Assembly: GCA_905192935.1 (NCBI GenBank)
Contig: CAJJMX010000002.1
Span: forward strand, 1-43,954
Direction: 5' to 3'
Origin: an uncultured Mailhella sp.
GTDB lineage: Bacteria > Desulfobacterota > Desulfovibrionia > Desulfovibrionales > Desulfovibrionaceae
Length of the DNA: 43,954 nucleotides
Shown here: in pieces, positions 27,382 through 35,941 of the stretch
How the letters are laid out: every line of letters begins with the position of its first letter
Position numbering within the stretch: position 1 is the first letter of the stretch
Made by a program: the position numbers and the translations under genes
The notes under the pieces: model-generated
Told to the model about the DNA's origin: nothing
The model's database searches: none
What the model saw: only the letters and a program-made list of their open reading frames with translations

Positions 27382-28854
27382 ATGGACGCCATTCTCAGTG
27401 TGCGACAGGTGACGGAACGGCTCCGGCAGACCGTGGAGACCCGTTTTCCGTACCTCTGGGTACGGGGCGAAGTAACCAACCTTTCCCGTCCCTCCTCCGG
27501 CCACGTCTATTTTTCCCTGAAGGAAGACGACAGCCTGCTGAACTGCGTCTGGTTCAAAAGGCAGCAGAAGGACGAGACCTTCGACCCGCTTACCGGAGAA
27601 GTGTGGGAAGACGGCCCCCATCCGAGTCTGGCCCGCACCATGGAAAACGGCCAGACCCTCGTATGCGGCGGTCGCCTGACCATCTACGGCGCGCGCGGCC
27701 AATATCAGCTGATCGTCGACCTCGCTCAGGCCGCAGGACTCGGTCTGTGGCACCAGGAATTCGAGGCGCTCAAGCGCAGGCTTGCCGCCGAAGGCCTGTT
27801 CGATGCCGCAAGAAAGAGACCCATTCCCCGAGAGCCCCGAAAAGTCGCCGTCATCACCGCGCCGGGCGGCGCCGCCATACGCGACTTCATCCGCATAAGC
27901 TCCACGCGCGGACTCGGTGCGGAAATACGCATCCATCCCGTGCCCGTCCAGGGCGAAGAAGCGCCTCTGCGCATCGTGGAGGCTATCGAAGAGGTGGGAC
28001 GCGAAGGATGGGCTGACGTGGTCGTGCTCATACGCGGCGGCGGTTCCGTGCAGGATCTGTGGGCCTTCAACGACGAGCGCGTGGCCCGGGCCGTGTATCG
28101 CTGTCCCATTCCCGTGCTCACGGGCATAGGACACGAAATAGATCACAGCATCACCGACTTCACGGCCGACTATTCCGCAGCCACACCGAGCCACACGGCC
28201 CAGATCCTCTGGCAGGAACGTCACGTTCTCGCCCAGCACGTCGACGGGCTGGAAACGGCTCTTCAGACGGCGCTCTCGCGCAGGATGAACACGCTGACCC
28301 TCAGGCTCGGGCACGCCGGACGCGCGCTTTTGCTGCTCTCGCCCACGGCAAGACTGCGGATCCTGCAGGAGAAGCTCGAATCCCTGACGCAGCGCATGCG
28401 CGCCGGACTGGAAGGCCGCATGGAAAAAGAGACGCGCACCGTGGAGAAACTGAGCGCCGCCCTGCGCTCCGGGTCATCCCGGATGGACGCTCTTGCCTCG
28501 ACTCTTGAGCGCCTTTCCCTGCGTCTTTCCGGAGCCGGAGAAGCCGCTCTTCAGCGCGCCGAAGCCGCCGTGGAAAGACCCTGTGCCTCGCTTCTGCCCC
28601 TCAGCCGCATGATAGGCATGACGGAGGAAAAGGCCCTCACAAGGCTGGAGAGCCGTCTTCAGGCGCTCGATCCCTTCGAGCCTCTGCGACGCGGCTACGC
28701 CATGGCCTGCGACGAAACGGGAAATCTGCTGCGCTCCGTGGCCCAGACGGCCCCGGGACGCAGCATCCTGGTCACGCTCGCCGACGGACGCATAGTCGGC
28801 ACGGTCGAGAAGGTGCAGACGAAAACATCGGAGTCTCTTCCTACGAAGCCTTGA
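27382..28854 (+). CDS. xseA: Exodeoxyribonuclease VII large subunit
   Basis: The 490-residue protein carries an N-terminal OB-fold (VRGEVTNLSRPSSGHVYFSLKED, shown here in part) and the catalytic domain with KVAVITAPGGAAIRDF, VVLIRGGGSVQDLWAFND and IGHEIDHSITDF. A long helical, coiled-coil-like part (about 280-430) is where XseB subunits bind. The enzyme digests single-stranded DNA. The ATG follows GGAGG; the frame continues upstream through the proS end without a better start. The small subunit gene xseB lies downstream, separated by a peptidase gene. Confidence 0.96.
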   Translation: MDAILSVRQVTERLRQTVETRFPYLWVRGEVTNLSRPSSGHVYFSLKEDDSLLNCVWFKRQQKDETFDPLTGEVWEDGPHPSLARTMENGQTLVCGGRLTIYGARGQYQLIVDLAQAAGLGLWHQEFEALKRRLAAEGLFDAARKRPIPREPRKVAVITAPGGAAIRDFIRISSTRGLGAEIRIHPVPVQGEEAPLRIVEAIEEVGREGWADVVVLIRGGGSVQDLWAFNDERVARAVYRCPIPVLTGIGHEIDHSITDFTADYSAATPSHTAQILWQERHVLAQHVDGLETALQTALSRRMNTLTLRLGHAGRALLLLSPTARLRILQEKLESLTQRMRAGLEGRMEKETRTVEKLSAALRSGSSRMDALASTLERLSLRLSGAGEAALQRAEAAVERPCASLLPLSRMIGMTEEKALTRLESRLQALDPFEPLRRGYAMACDETGNLLRSVAQTAPGRSILVTLADGRIVGTVEKVQTKTSESLPTKP

Positions 28855-28896
28855 CGTTCCCCTTTCAGCGTGATGACGAAACACACGGAGCGTGTC

Positions 28897-29811
28897 ATGA
28901 AACGCCTTTTTCTTACAGTCATGCTTGCCCTCGCCCTCGCGGGGAGCGCGGAGGCCGCGGTCGTCTCCGTTCCCGCAAAAGTGAGTCAGGGACATGCCTT
29001 TCCGGTATCCGTCACGGATGCCGCTCCCTTTGAAGCCGTCTTTTCCTGGCGCGGCGAAAGCTTCCGCGTGAAGGCCGTGCGCGACGGGAACGCCGAAGAG
29101 CCGTGGAAGGCGGAAATGCTTCTCGCCATGCCCATGGACGCCCGGGGAAACCATGCCCTTTCTCTCACCGTCAACGGAGAGGCGCAGAAATTTTCCGTGA
29201 CGGCCGTGTCCGTACCGTGGCCTGAAAGCATCCTGAAGGTGGCGCCCAAATATGTGGAACCGCCTCGCAAGGTGCAGGAACAGATAGCCCGCGACATGAA
29301 AAACAGCCGTCAGGCCCTTGCCGTACGCACGGAAAAGCGCTGGACGCTGCCCCTGCAGAAGCCGGTTCCCGGAGGCGTGACCAGTCCCTTCGGCGGACGC
29401 CGCGTCTTCAACGGCAAGCCCCGCGCTCCGCACAAGGGCACGGACATGCGCAGTCCTGAAGGCGCAAAGGTGCTTGCCGTGGCCGACGGCACCGTGATCC
29501 TTGCCGAACCGCAGTATTTCGGAGGAAATACCGTCTACATCGATCATGGACAGGGCGTCGTGAGCACCTACGCGCATCTCTCGGCCTTTGACGTCTCCCC
29601 CGGACAAAGCGTAAGAAGGGGGCAGGTCATCGGTCGTTCCGGTTCCACGGGCCGCGTGACCGGACCGCATCTGCACCTCGGACTTCTGGTGCAGGGCACG
29701 GCCGTGGACGCCATGCCTCTTTTCGAGCAGACGCCGCAGCTTGTGGGCGGTCCCACCCGCAGCATTTTCGACAACAAGCAACCGGCGGAGAAATCCCGGA
29801 GCGCCCGATGA
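28897..29811 (+). CDS. Secreted M23-family peptidase (LytM domain)
   Basis: The 304-residue protein has a signal peptide (MKRLFLTVMLALALAGSAEA) and a C-terminal LytM/M23 domain (about 170-280). Zinc ligands are visible in HKGTD (His and Asp) and GPHLHLG (HxH), and the second-shell His in YAHLSAF is present, so it should be an active glycyl endopeptidase on peptidoglycan. An N-terminal beta-rich region precedes it. I chose the ATG with GGAG seven bases upstream; earlier GTG and ATG codons would disrupt the signal peptide. It sits between xseA and xseB and overlaps xseB by four bases. Confidence 0.92.
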   Translation: MKRLFLTVMLALALAGSAEAAVVSVPAKVSQGHAFPVSVTDAAPFEAVFSWRGESFRVKAVRDGNAEEPWKAEMLLAMPMDARGNHALSLTVNGEAQKFSVTAVSVPWPESILKVAPKYVEPPRKVQEQIARDMKNSRQALAVRTEKRWTLPLQKPVPGGVTSPFGGRRVFNGKPRAPHKGTDMRSPEGAKVLAVADGTVILAEPQYFGGNTVYIDHGQGVVSTYAHLSAFDVSPGQSVRRGQVIGRSGSTGRVTGPHLHLGLLVQGTAVDAMPLFEQTPQLVGGPTRSIFDNKQPAEKSRSAR

Positions 29812-30041
29812 AGAAGAAAGAACCCACCTTTGAAGAACGACTGACCCGTCTTCAGGCCATAGTGACGACGCTGGAAGCCGGCGACACGCCTCTGGAAGAG
29901 TGCGTGGCGCTGTACAAGGAAGGGCTGGCCCATGCCGCGGCCTGCCGCGAACAGCTGGAAAAAGCCCGCCACGACATCCGCATCTGCACGGAAGCGGGAA
30001 CGGAACCCTTTGACGCCGCACGGCAGGAAGAAGACGAATAA
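29808..30041 (+). CDS. xseB: Exodeoxyribonuclease VII small subunit
   Basis: The 77-residue helical protein shows the XseB signature FEERLTRLQAIVTTLEAGDT and LEECVALYKEGLAHAAACRE. It binds the XseA coiled-coil. Its ATG overlaps the peptidase stop (ATGA), so it depends on translation of that gene, and ispA follows after about 60 bases. Confidence 0.95.
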   Translation: MKKKEPTFEERLTRLQAIVTTLEAGDTPLEECVALYKEGLAHAAACREQLEKARHDIRICTEAGTEPFDAARQEEDE

Positions 30042-30103
30042 CAAAGTCCGGAAGGCGTTCCGGCGGCCGCACAGGGGCGGCTTTCACCATGCAAGGGGGA
30101 CAT

Positions 30104-30985
30104 ATGCCCGCAGATCTTCGCGGCCGAGTGGAACAGTATCTCTCCGCCGCTTTTCTCGACAAGGAAATACCTTCCCGACTGTCCGACGCCATGCGCTACA
30201 GCCTTCTTTCCGGAGGCAAGAGACTTCGTCCCGTGCTCTGCCTTGCCGTGGCCCGCGCCTGCGCAAAGGACAGGGCCGACGAAGTGACCGATGCCGTTCT
30301 GCCCTTTGCCGCCGGTCTGGAAATGATACATACCTATTCGCTCATCCACGACGATCTGCCCGCCATGGACGACGACGATCTCAGACGCGGCCATCCCACC
30401 TGCCACAAGGCCTTCGACGAGGCCACGGCCATCCTTGCGGGCGACGCCCTGCTCACCAACGCCTTCAGTCACATGGCCCGCGCAGACGTGCCCGCGGCCG
30501 TTCTGCTCGAAGCCATGCGTCTCACCGCCGACGCCGCAGGCGCGGCAGGCATGGTCGGGGGACAGATGCTCGATCTGCAGGGCGAAGGAAAGAAACTTTC
30601 TCTGGAAGAACTGCGGATTCTCAACGAAAAGAAGACCGGAGCCCTGTTGTTCAATGCCTGTGAATGCGGCGCGGTGCTTGCAGAAGCCACTCCGAAAGAG
30701 CGTCATGCAGCACGCTGCTACGGCAGTGAATTGGGCATTGCGTTTCAGATAACCGATGATATACTCGATGTCGTTGGCGACGAGGCCACGGTAGGCAAAG
30801 AGGTGCGTCACGACGCAGAAAGCGACAAGGCCACCTGGCCGTCCCTCGTCGGACTGGAACAGGCCCGGGAGCTGGCACGCAGACACTGCATGGCCGCAGA
30901 AAAAGCGCTGGACGGCGTGTTCTCCGGTCCCGACGCCGACTTTTTGCGCGAAACGTCCCGCAAACTCGTCAACCGCACGCATTAG
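30104..30985 (+). CDS. ispA: Polyprenyl (geranyl/farnesyl) diphosphate synthase
   Basis: The 293-residue all-helical prenyltransferase condenses IPP with allylic diphosphates. The first Asp-rich motif DDLPAMD lies at 83-89 with RRG following, the second DDILD at 218-222, and GGKRLRP at 37-43 binds IPP. The Tyr-Ser residues before the first motif (HTYSLIHDD) suit a short, C15-type product. AGGGGG before the second ATG (MPADL) decides the start. The downstream neighbour dxs supplies the same pathway. Confidence 0.95.
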   Translation: MPADLRGRVEQYLSAAFLDKEIPSRLSDAMRYSLLSGGKRLRPVLCLAVARACAKDRADEVTDAVLPFAAGLEMIHTYSLIHDDLPAMDDDDLRRGHPTCHKAFDEATAILAGDALLTNAFSHMARADVPAAVLLEAMRLTADAAGAAGMVGGQMLDLQGEGKKLSLEELRILNEKKTGALLFNACECGAVLAEATPKERHAARCYGSELGIAFQITDDILDVVGDEATVGKEVRHDAESDKATWPSLVGLEQARELARRHCMAAEKALDGVFSGPDADFLRETSRKLVNRTH

Positions 30986-31002
30986 TCCGATCAAGGATTC
31001 CC

Positions 31003-32955
31003 ATGACCACTACGCCCCTGCTCTCCAGCCTGCATCTTCCCGAAGACATTCCGGGATTGTCCCTTCCCCTCAAGCAGGAACTGGCGCAGGAGCTGCGCGA
31101 CACCATCATCCGGGTGGTCACGCAGAACGGCGGACATCTCGCGCCCTCCCTCGGCGTGGTGGAGCTCACCATAGCCCTGCTCTCCTGCTTCGATCCCGCG
31201 CGTGACCCCATCGTCTGGGACGTGGGGCATCAGAGCTATCCCTGGAAGCTGCTCACGGGCAGGGCCGACCGCTTCGACACGCTGCGCCGCTACGGCGGAC
31301 TTTCCGGCTTTCCCAACCGCTCGGAAAGTCCCTACGACTATTTCGGCGTAGGACATGCCTCCACCTCCATTTCCGCAGCCCTCGGCATGGCCACGGCCCG
31401 AGACCTTCGCAAAGGCAAGGAGCATGTGGTCGCCGTCATAGGCGACGGCGCGCTCTCCGGCGGCATGGCGCTGGAGGCCCTGAATCAGGCCGGAGGCATG
31501 GGAAACAGACTCATCGTCATTCTCAACGACAACAAGATGTCCATTTCCGAGAACACGGGGGCGCTGTCCCGCTTTCTCAGCCGTAACCTGTCCCACAGCA
31601 CGGTCATGCACATCAAGCAGCACGTGGCCAAAGTGCTCTCGCGTCTGCCCAAGGGCGACTCCCTCGTGGACATCATCCGCAAGGGCGAAGTCAGCTTCAA
31701 GTCGTTCTTCACCCCGGGCATGCTCTTCGAAGCCTTCCAGTTCAACTACATAGGCCCCATCAACGGCCACGACATCGCGCAGCTTGAACGACATCTCGAA
31801 GCCGCCAAGCAGCTCGACATGCCCGTGCTTCTACACATACGCACGCGCAAGGGCAAGGGCTACGGCCCCGCGGAAAACGATCCCTCCCACTTCCACGGCA
31901 TTTCCGCCTCCGTGGCCGATGAAATAGACGTGCCGCCCCAGCCCGCAGGATGGAAACCTTCCGGCCCCGGCTTCAGCAACGCCTTCGGAGAGGAACTCTG
32001 CCGCCTTGCCGAAAAGAATCCGAACATTTTCGCCATCACGGCGGCCATGCCCGACGGCACGGGACTTCAGCGCTTCCATGAGCGCTTCCCGGAGCGCTTT
32101 GCCGACGTGGGCATCTGTGAAGAGCACGCCGTCACCTTTGCCGCAGGTCTGGCCTCGCGCGGATTTCATCCGGTGGTGGCCATCTACTCCACCTTCATGC
32201 AGCGCGCCTACGACCAGATCATCCATGATGTCTGCCTGCAGAATCTGCCCGTGACCTTCTGTCTCGACAGGGCCGGACTTGTGGGTGAAGACGGTCCCAC
32301 GCATCACGGGGCCTTCGACCTGTCATGGCTGCGCGTGGTGCCGAACCTCACGCTGGGCGCTCCCCGCGACGAGGATGCACTCAAGCATGCGCTCGACATC
32401 GCCCTTGCCTTGAAAGGTCCCGTAGCCCTGCGTTACCCGCGCGGAAGCGGGAGAAAGCTCGACGCCTCGCGCTTCAGATTCTCCGACGCCGTCACAAATC
32501 CCGGCCGCTGCCCCTCTCCCGGGGAAGGTCAGCTGCTTGTGCAGGGCAACACGAAGGTATGCATCCTTGCCGCCGGACAGCGCGCCGTTCCCTGCGCGGA
32601 AGCCGCGCTCCTCACGGCGGAAAAAACCGGACTTCTGGCCTCGGTGTTCGACGCCTGCTGGGTCAAGCCTCTGCCGGAAAGACAGATACTTGAGCTCGCT
32701 TCCCGAAACGACTCCCTGCTGATCGTGGAAGAGAACAGCCGTCTCGGAGGATTCTCCTCCGCCGTGCTGGAACTTCTGGCCGACAACGACGCGCTCAGCC
32801 GTCTCAGGATCCGCCGTCTCGGCCTGCCCGACCGCTTCATTCCTCACGGTCCGGTCCGCCGTCTGCGCGCCGACGTGGGACTCAACGTCTCCGGCATAGC
32901 GACGGCACTTCAGGAGCTTATGAACGTCACCGCCTCTGCCGATGAAAAAGCGTAG
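31003..32955 (+). CDS. dxs: 1-deoxy-D-xylulose-5-phosphate synthase
   Basis: The 650-residue thiamine-diphosphate enzyme joins pyruvate and glyceraldehyde 3-phosphate, the first MEP pathway step. The ThDP motif runs from GDGALSGG to NDNKMSI. WDVGHQSYPWKLLTGR, the catalytic Glu in CEEHAVTFAAGLA, and DRAGLVGEDGPTHHGAFD match the family, and the transketolase C-domain ends in GLPDRFIPHG. It follows ispA after 17 bases and overlaps the next gene by 14. Confidence 0.97.
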   Translation: MTTTPLLSSLHLPEDIPGLSLPLKQELAQELRDTIIRVVTQNGGHLAPSLGVVELTIALLSCFDPARDPIVWDVGHQSYPWKLLTGRADRFDTLRRYGGLSGFPNRSESPYDYFGVGHASTSISAALGMATARDLRKGKEHVVAVIGDGALSGGMALEALNQAGGMGNRLIVILNDNKMSISENTGALSRFLSRNLSHSTVMHIKQHVAKVLSRLPKGDSLVDIIRKGEVSFKSFFTPGMLFEAFQFNYIGPINGHDIAQLERHLEAAKQLDMPVLLHIRTRKGKGYGPAENDPSHFHGISASVADEIDVPPQPAGWKPSGPGFSNAFGEELCRLAEKNPNIFAITAAMPDGTGLQRFHERFPERFADVGICEEHAVTFAAGLASRGFHPVVAIYSTFMQRAYDQIIHDVCLQNLPVTFCLDRAGLVGEDGPTHHGAFDLSWLRVVPNLTLGAPRDEDALKHALDIALALKGPVALRYPRGSGRKLDASRFRFSDAVTNPGRCPSPGEGQLLVQGNTKVCILAAGQRAVPCAEAALLTAEKTGLLASVFDACWVKPLPERQILELASRNDSLLIVEENSRLGGFSSAVLELLADNDALSRLRIRRLGLPDRFIPHGPVRRLRADVGLNVSGIATALQELMNVTASADEKA

Positions 32956-33643
32956 TTTCTTCCCCCGCAGACGAAAGAGTTCCGGCCGCTACGGACTGGA
33001 AGCCGCCATTTTGTGCGTGCTGCTCATGGTGGCCGTCTATGTGGGCAGCGGTGAAAGTCCGGAAGAGGCCCTCCTGCATGCCGCCCGGGAAATCACGGCC
33101 GTCCAGAAGGACCGGTCTCTTGAAGACCATGTGACCGATGCCGCAAAAACGGCGCTGAAAAGCCTGCGTGCCGCTTCCGCCGAAAAGGCTTCTTCCGTGT
33201 CGGACGACAGGGAGTATCGCCTTGTGCACGCCGCCGACGGCGACAGCTTCGAACTTCGGGACGGGCAGGGACAAAAAAAACGTGTGCGGCTCTACGGCAT
33301 CGACGCCCCGGAAAGCGCTCAGCGCTTCGGCAGGCAGTCGCGGGAACACCTGACGAAACTCATCGAAAACCGTCCCCTGCGCCTGAAAGCCATGTATCTG
33401 GACAACTACAAGCGGACCGTGGCCATCGTCTATCTTGTCGACGACAGCGGCATGGATGAAGTTTCCGTCAATCAGCGTCAGGTCCAGGCAGGCATGGCCT
33501 GGGTCTACGACTACTTCTGCACGAGCGACATCTGCAGGACCTGGAAGGTGGAAGAAGCCATGGCCAGAAAAGAAAAGCTCGGCCTGTGGAAGGACGACGA
33601 TCCGACGCCTCCCTGGCAGTGGCGCCGCAGTCATAAACGCTGA
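32942..33643 (+). CDS. Membrane-anchored staphylococcal-nuclease-like protein
   Basis: The 233-residue protein has a basic N-terminus, one membrane helix (about 19-37) and a C-terminal SNase domain (about 90-220). Catalytic residues are visible in RLYGIDAPES (Arg, Asp, Glu) and in DNYKRTVAIVYL (Arg), so it should cleave nucleic acid, probably in the periplasm. The final part is Trp- and Lys-rich. The ATG lies inside the end of dxs (14-base overlap), with the dxs end GATGAAAAAGCG shared in another frame. A GACGACT/AGTCGTC stem follows near 33665-33701. Confidence 0.88.
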   Translation: MKKRSFFPRRRKSSGRYGLEAAILCVLLMVAVYVGSGESPEEALLHAAREITAVQKDRSLEDHVTDAAKTALKSLRAASAEKASSVSDDREYRLVHAADGDSFELRDGQGQKKRVRLYGIDAPESAQRFGRQSREHLTKLIENRPLRLKAMYLDNYKRTVAIVYLVDDSGMDEVSVNQRQVQAGMAWVYDYFCTSDICRTWKVEEAMARKEKLGLWKDDDPTPPWQWRRSHKR

Positions 33644-33717
33644 GGAAGAATACGCCGGAAATTCGACGACTCCAGCTTCTTTACATCTTTGAAAAGTCGT
33701 CCGACTCCAAACATCGC

Positions 33718-33747
33718 TTGACGGTCCTCGGCGTTCCCGTCTATCCT
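33718..33747 (+). promoter_or_regulatory. Candidate promoter of the ACT-DUF711 pair
   Basis: TTGACG is followed 18 bases later by TATCCT, about 75 bases before the ACT-domain gene. This is a good -35 and a moderate -10, and the hairpin just upstream would insulate it from the nuclease gene. Confidence 0.5.
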
Positions 33748-33820
33748 TTTCGCATTTACCGCGACCATGCCCCGCACGGGTTTCCGCACCGGGGCCAACC
33801 CTCTTTGCATCGAGGCGACC

Positions 33821-34384
33821 GTGAATCACATTGTCATTTCTGTCATCGGACGCGACTGTCCAGGCGTGGTCTATGCCATCGCCAGCGCTCTGTCCAAGGA
33901 AAAGTGCAACATCGAAGAACTGAGTCAGACCATCCTGAAAGGTCAGTTCGCCTCCATCTTCATCGTCTCCGCGCCGGAAGACGTCAGCGAGGAAGACATT
34001 CAGCGCGTGGTCAGCCTCAGCCTCGAAGCCCGTCACATGGACCTGACCGTGGCCGCCCGCACCTTCGAGACCGACACCTTCTCCAGTGGCGAGGAAACCG
34101 AACCCTTCGTCGTGACCGTCAACGGTTCCGACCGGCCGGAAATCATCGCCATGATCTCCGGCGTCTTTGCCGAACAGAAGGTGAACATTGAAAATCTGAA
34201 GGCCATCCGCATGGATGAAGACAGCAACGAATGCGTGCTGATGTTTGAAGTGGCCCTGCCGCTTTCCATCAACCGCAACGCCTTCCGTCAGATGCTTCAG
34301 GCCAAGGCCCGCAGCGTGGGACTTACCATCAGCATCCAGCACGAAAACATCTTTGAAGCCATCCATCGCGTACCCATCGTCTAA
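33821..34384 (+). CDS. Two-domain ACT protein (GcvR/UPF0237-like)
   Basis: The 187-residue protein is made of two ACT domains. The first opens with HIVISVIGRDCPGVVYAIASAL and the second with PFVVTVNGSDRPEIIAMISGVF, both with the Asp-x-Pro-Gly/Glu turn typical of small-ligand-binding ACT folds. Such pairs sense amino acids. Translation most likely starts at GTG, ten bases after GAGG; the open frame upstream lacks a ribosome site. The partner gene 21 bases downstream is a DUF711 protein, a recurrent pairing in bacteria. Confidence 0.85.
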   Translation: MNHIVISVIGRDCPGVVYAIASALSKEKCNIEELSQTILKGQFASIFIVSAPEDVSEEDIQRVVSLSLEARHMDLTVAARTFETDTFSSGEETEPFVVTVNGSDRPEIIAMISGVFAEQKVNIENLKAIRMDEDSNECVLMFEVALPLSINRNAFRQMLQAKARSVGLTISIQHENIFEAIHRVPIV

Positions 34385-34405
34385 CCCGGATCACAGGTCT
34401 GCCCC

Positions 34406-35776
34406 ATGCTCACTGAACGCGAAGTGCTCAGCACCATCAACATGCTCCGCAACGAACATCTCGATGTTCGCACCGTTACCCTCGGCATCAGCCTCTTCGA
34501 CTGCGTCAGTCACGACTTCGACGTGTTCTCCTACAAGGTGCGCGCCAAAATCGCCAAATACGCCGCCCATCTCGTGGAACACTGCAACGAAGTCGGCGCG
34601 CGCTACGGCATTCCCGTGGTGAACAAGCGCATCAGCATCAGCCCCATGGCCGTGGTCGGCGCGGGATTCAACGCCGAACAGATGGTGCGCGCCTGCCAGA
34701 TGCTCGACGAAGCCGCCAAGGAAGCCGGCGTCGATTTTCTGGGCGGCTTCGGCGCCCTCGTGGAAAAAGGCATGACTCCCGGCGACAGAGCCCTCATCGA
34801 CTCTCTGCCCGAAGCCCTCGCCACCACCGACCGCGTGTGTTCCTCCATCAACGTGGCCTCCTCCAAGGCGGGCATCAACATGGACGCCGTGGCCCTCATG
34901 GGCCGTCAGATCGTCAAGGTGGCCGACGCCACCAAGGACCGCGACGGCATAGGCTGCGCCAAGCTCGTGGTGTTCGCCAACATTCCCCAGGACGTGCCCT
35001 TCATGGCCGGCGCCTATCTCGGCATCGGCGAGCCCGACGTGGTCATCAACGTGGGCGTCTCCGGCCCCGGCGTGGTGAAGAAAGCCATCGACCGAGCCAA
35101 GGAAACCCATGAAAATCTCACGCTCAGCGACGTGGCCGAAGTCATCAAGTCCACGGCCTATAAGGTGACGCGCGTAGGCGAGCTCATCGGCAAGGAAGTG
35201 GCCGGACGCATGAACATTCCCTTCGGCGTGGCCGACCTCTCCCTCGCGCCCACGCCCGCCGTGGGCGACTCCGTGGGCGAAATCTTCCAGAGCGTGGGCC
35301 TCTCCTCCATCGGCGCTCCCGGCTCCACCGCCGTGCTCGCCATGCTCAACGACGCCGTGAAGAAGGGCGGCGTGTTCGCCTCCTCCCACGTGGGCGGCCT
35401 CTCCGGCGCGTTCATTCCCGTTTCCGAAGACTCCAGCATCGAAGCCGCGGCCAACAGCGGCGCGCTCACCATGGAAAAGCTCGAAGCCATGACCAGCGTG
35501 TGCTCCGTGGGCCTCGACATGATCGCCATTCCCGGCGACACCCCCGCCACCACCATTTCCGGCCTCATCGCCGACGAAATGGCCATCGGCATGATCAACA
35601 CCAAGACCACCGCCGTGCGCGTCATTCCCGTGCCGGGCAAGGGCGTGGGCGAAACCGCCATCTTCGGCGGTCTGCTCGGCCAGGCCAAGATCATTCCCGT
35701 GAACACCGGCGACGCCTCCGCCTTCATCAACCTCGGCGGCCGCATCCCCGCGCCCATCCACAGCCTGAAGAACTAG
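34406..35776 (+). CDS. DUF711/UPF0210 family protein (PFL-like fold, no glycyl radical site)
   Basis: The 456-residue protein matches UPF0210: [23 protein letters not shown] at the start, [50 protein letters not shown] and [18 protein letters not shown]. The family adopts the pyruvate-formate-lyase-type barrel but lacks the C-terminal RVxGY glycine motif, as here, so it is not a radical enzyme by itself. Its function is unknown; the consistent ACT partner suggests amino-acid-linked regulation or metabolism. Codon use is strongly biased, as in well-expressed genes. Confidence 0.9.
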   Translation: MLTEREVLSTINMLRNEHLDVRTVTLGISLFDCVSHDFDVFSYKVRAKIAKYAAHLVEHCNEVGARYGIPVVNKRISISPMAVVGAGFNAEQMVRACQMLDEAAKEAGVDFLGGFGALVEKGMTPGDRALIDSLPEALATTDRVCSSINVASSKAGINMDAVALMGRQIVKVADATKDRDGIGCAKLVVFANIPQDVPFMAGAYLGIGEPDVVINVGVSGPGVVKKAIDRAKETHENLTLSDVAEVIKSTAYKVTRVGELIGKEVAGRMNIPFGVADLSLAPTPAVGDSVGEIFQSVGLSSIGAPGSTAVLAMLNDAVKKGGVFASSHVGGLSGAFIPVSEDSSIEAAANSGALTMEKLEAMTSVCSVGLDMIAIPGDTPATTISGLIADEMAIGMINTKTTAVRVIPVPGKGVGETAIFGGLLGQAKIIPVNTGDASAFINLGGRIPAPIHSLKN

Positions 35777-35796
35777 CGCTCCATTCGTCATGATAA

Positions 35797-35840
35797 AGAG
35801 GGGGAGAAAAACAAAACGTTTTCCTCCCCCTCTCTTCGTT
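35797..35840 (+). terminator. Bidirectional terminator between DUF711 and the radical-enzyme operon
   Basis: AGAGGGGGAGAAAAAC and GTTTTCCTCCCCCTCT form a 16-bp stem with one mismatch and a 5-base loop, 20 bases after the DUF711 stop. CTTCGTT follows on the plus strand and CTTTATC on the minus strand, so it can stop both convergent transcripts. Confidence 0.85.
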
Positions 35841-35865
35841 GCGCCGGGCCTCTGTGACGCGCGTC

Positions 35866-35921
35866 CCGGCGGCATGACCGACGCTCTCGAAGCGTTCTTT
35901 ATCGGTCATGTTCCCCGCCGG
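35866..35921 (-). repeat. Nested inverted repeat at the end of the radical-enzyme operon
   Basis: CCGGCGG...CCGCCGG enclose ATGACCGA...TCGGTCAT, which enclose ACGCT-CTCGA-AGCGT: three concentric stems in 56 bases, 20 bases after the stop of the amidohydrolase-fold gene. It probably caps the operon mRNA or helps end it, together with the neighbouring terminator. Confidence 0.6.
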
Positions 35922-35941
35922 AAGAAAAGCCCTGCCGAACG

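Noticed and set aside
34406..35776. DUF711 protein as a second glycyl radical enzyme
   Set aside because: No RVxGY-type C-terminal glycine motif and no CxE thiyl site; the family shares only the fold.
35727..35909. Minus-strand frame starting MTDKERFESV between DUF711 and the radical operon
   Set aside because: It is translated across the terminator hairpin and into the DUF711 gene; low-complexity end. Probably chance within the inverted repeat.
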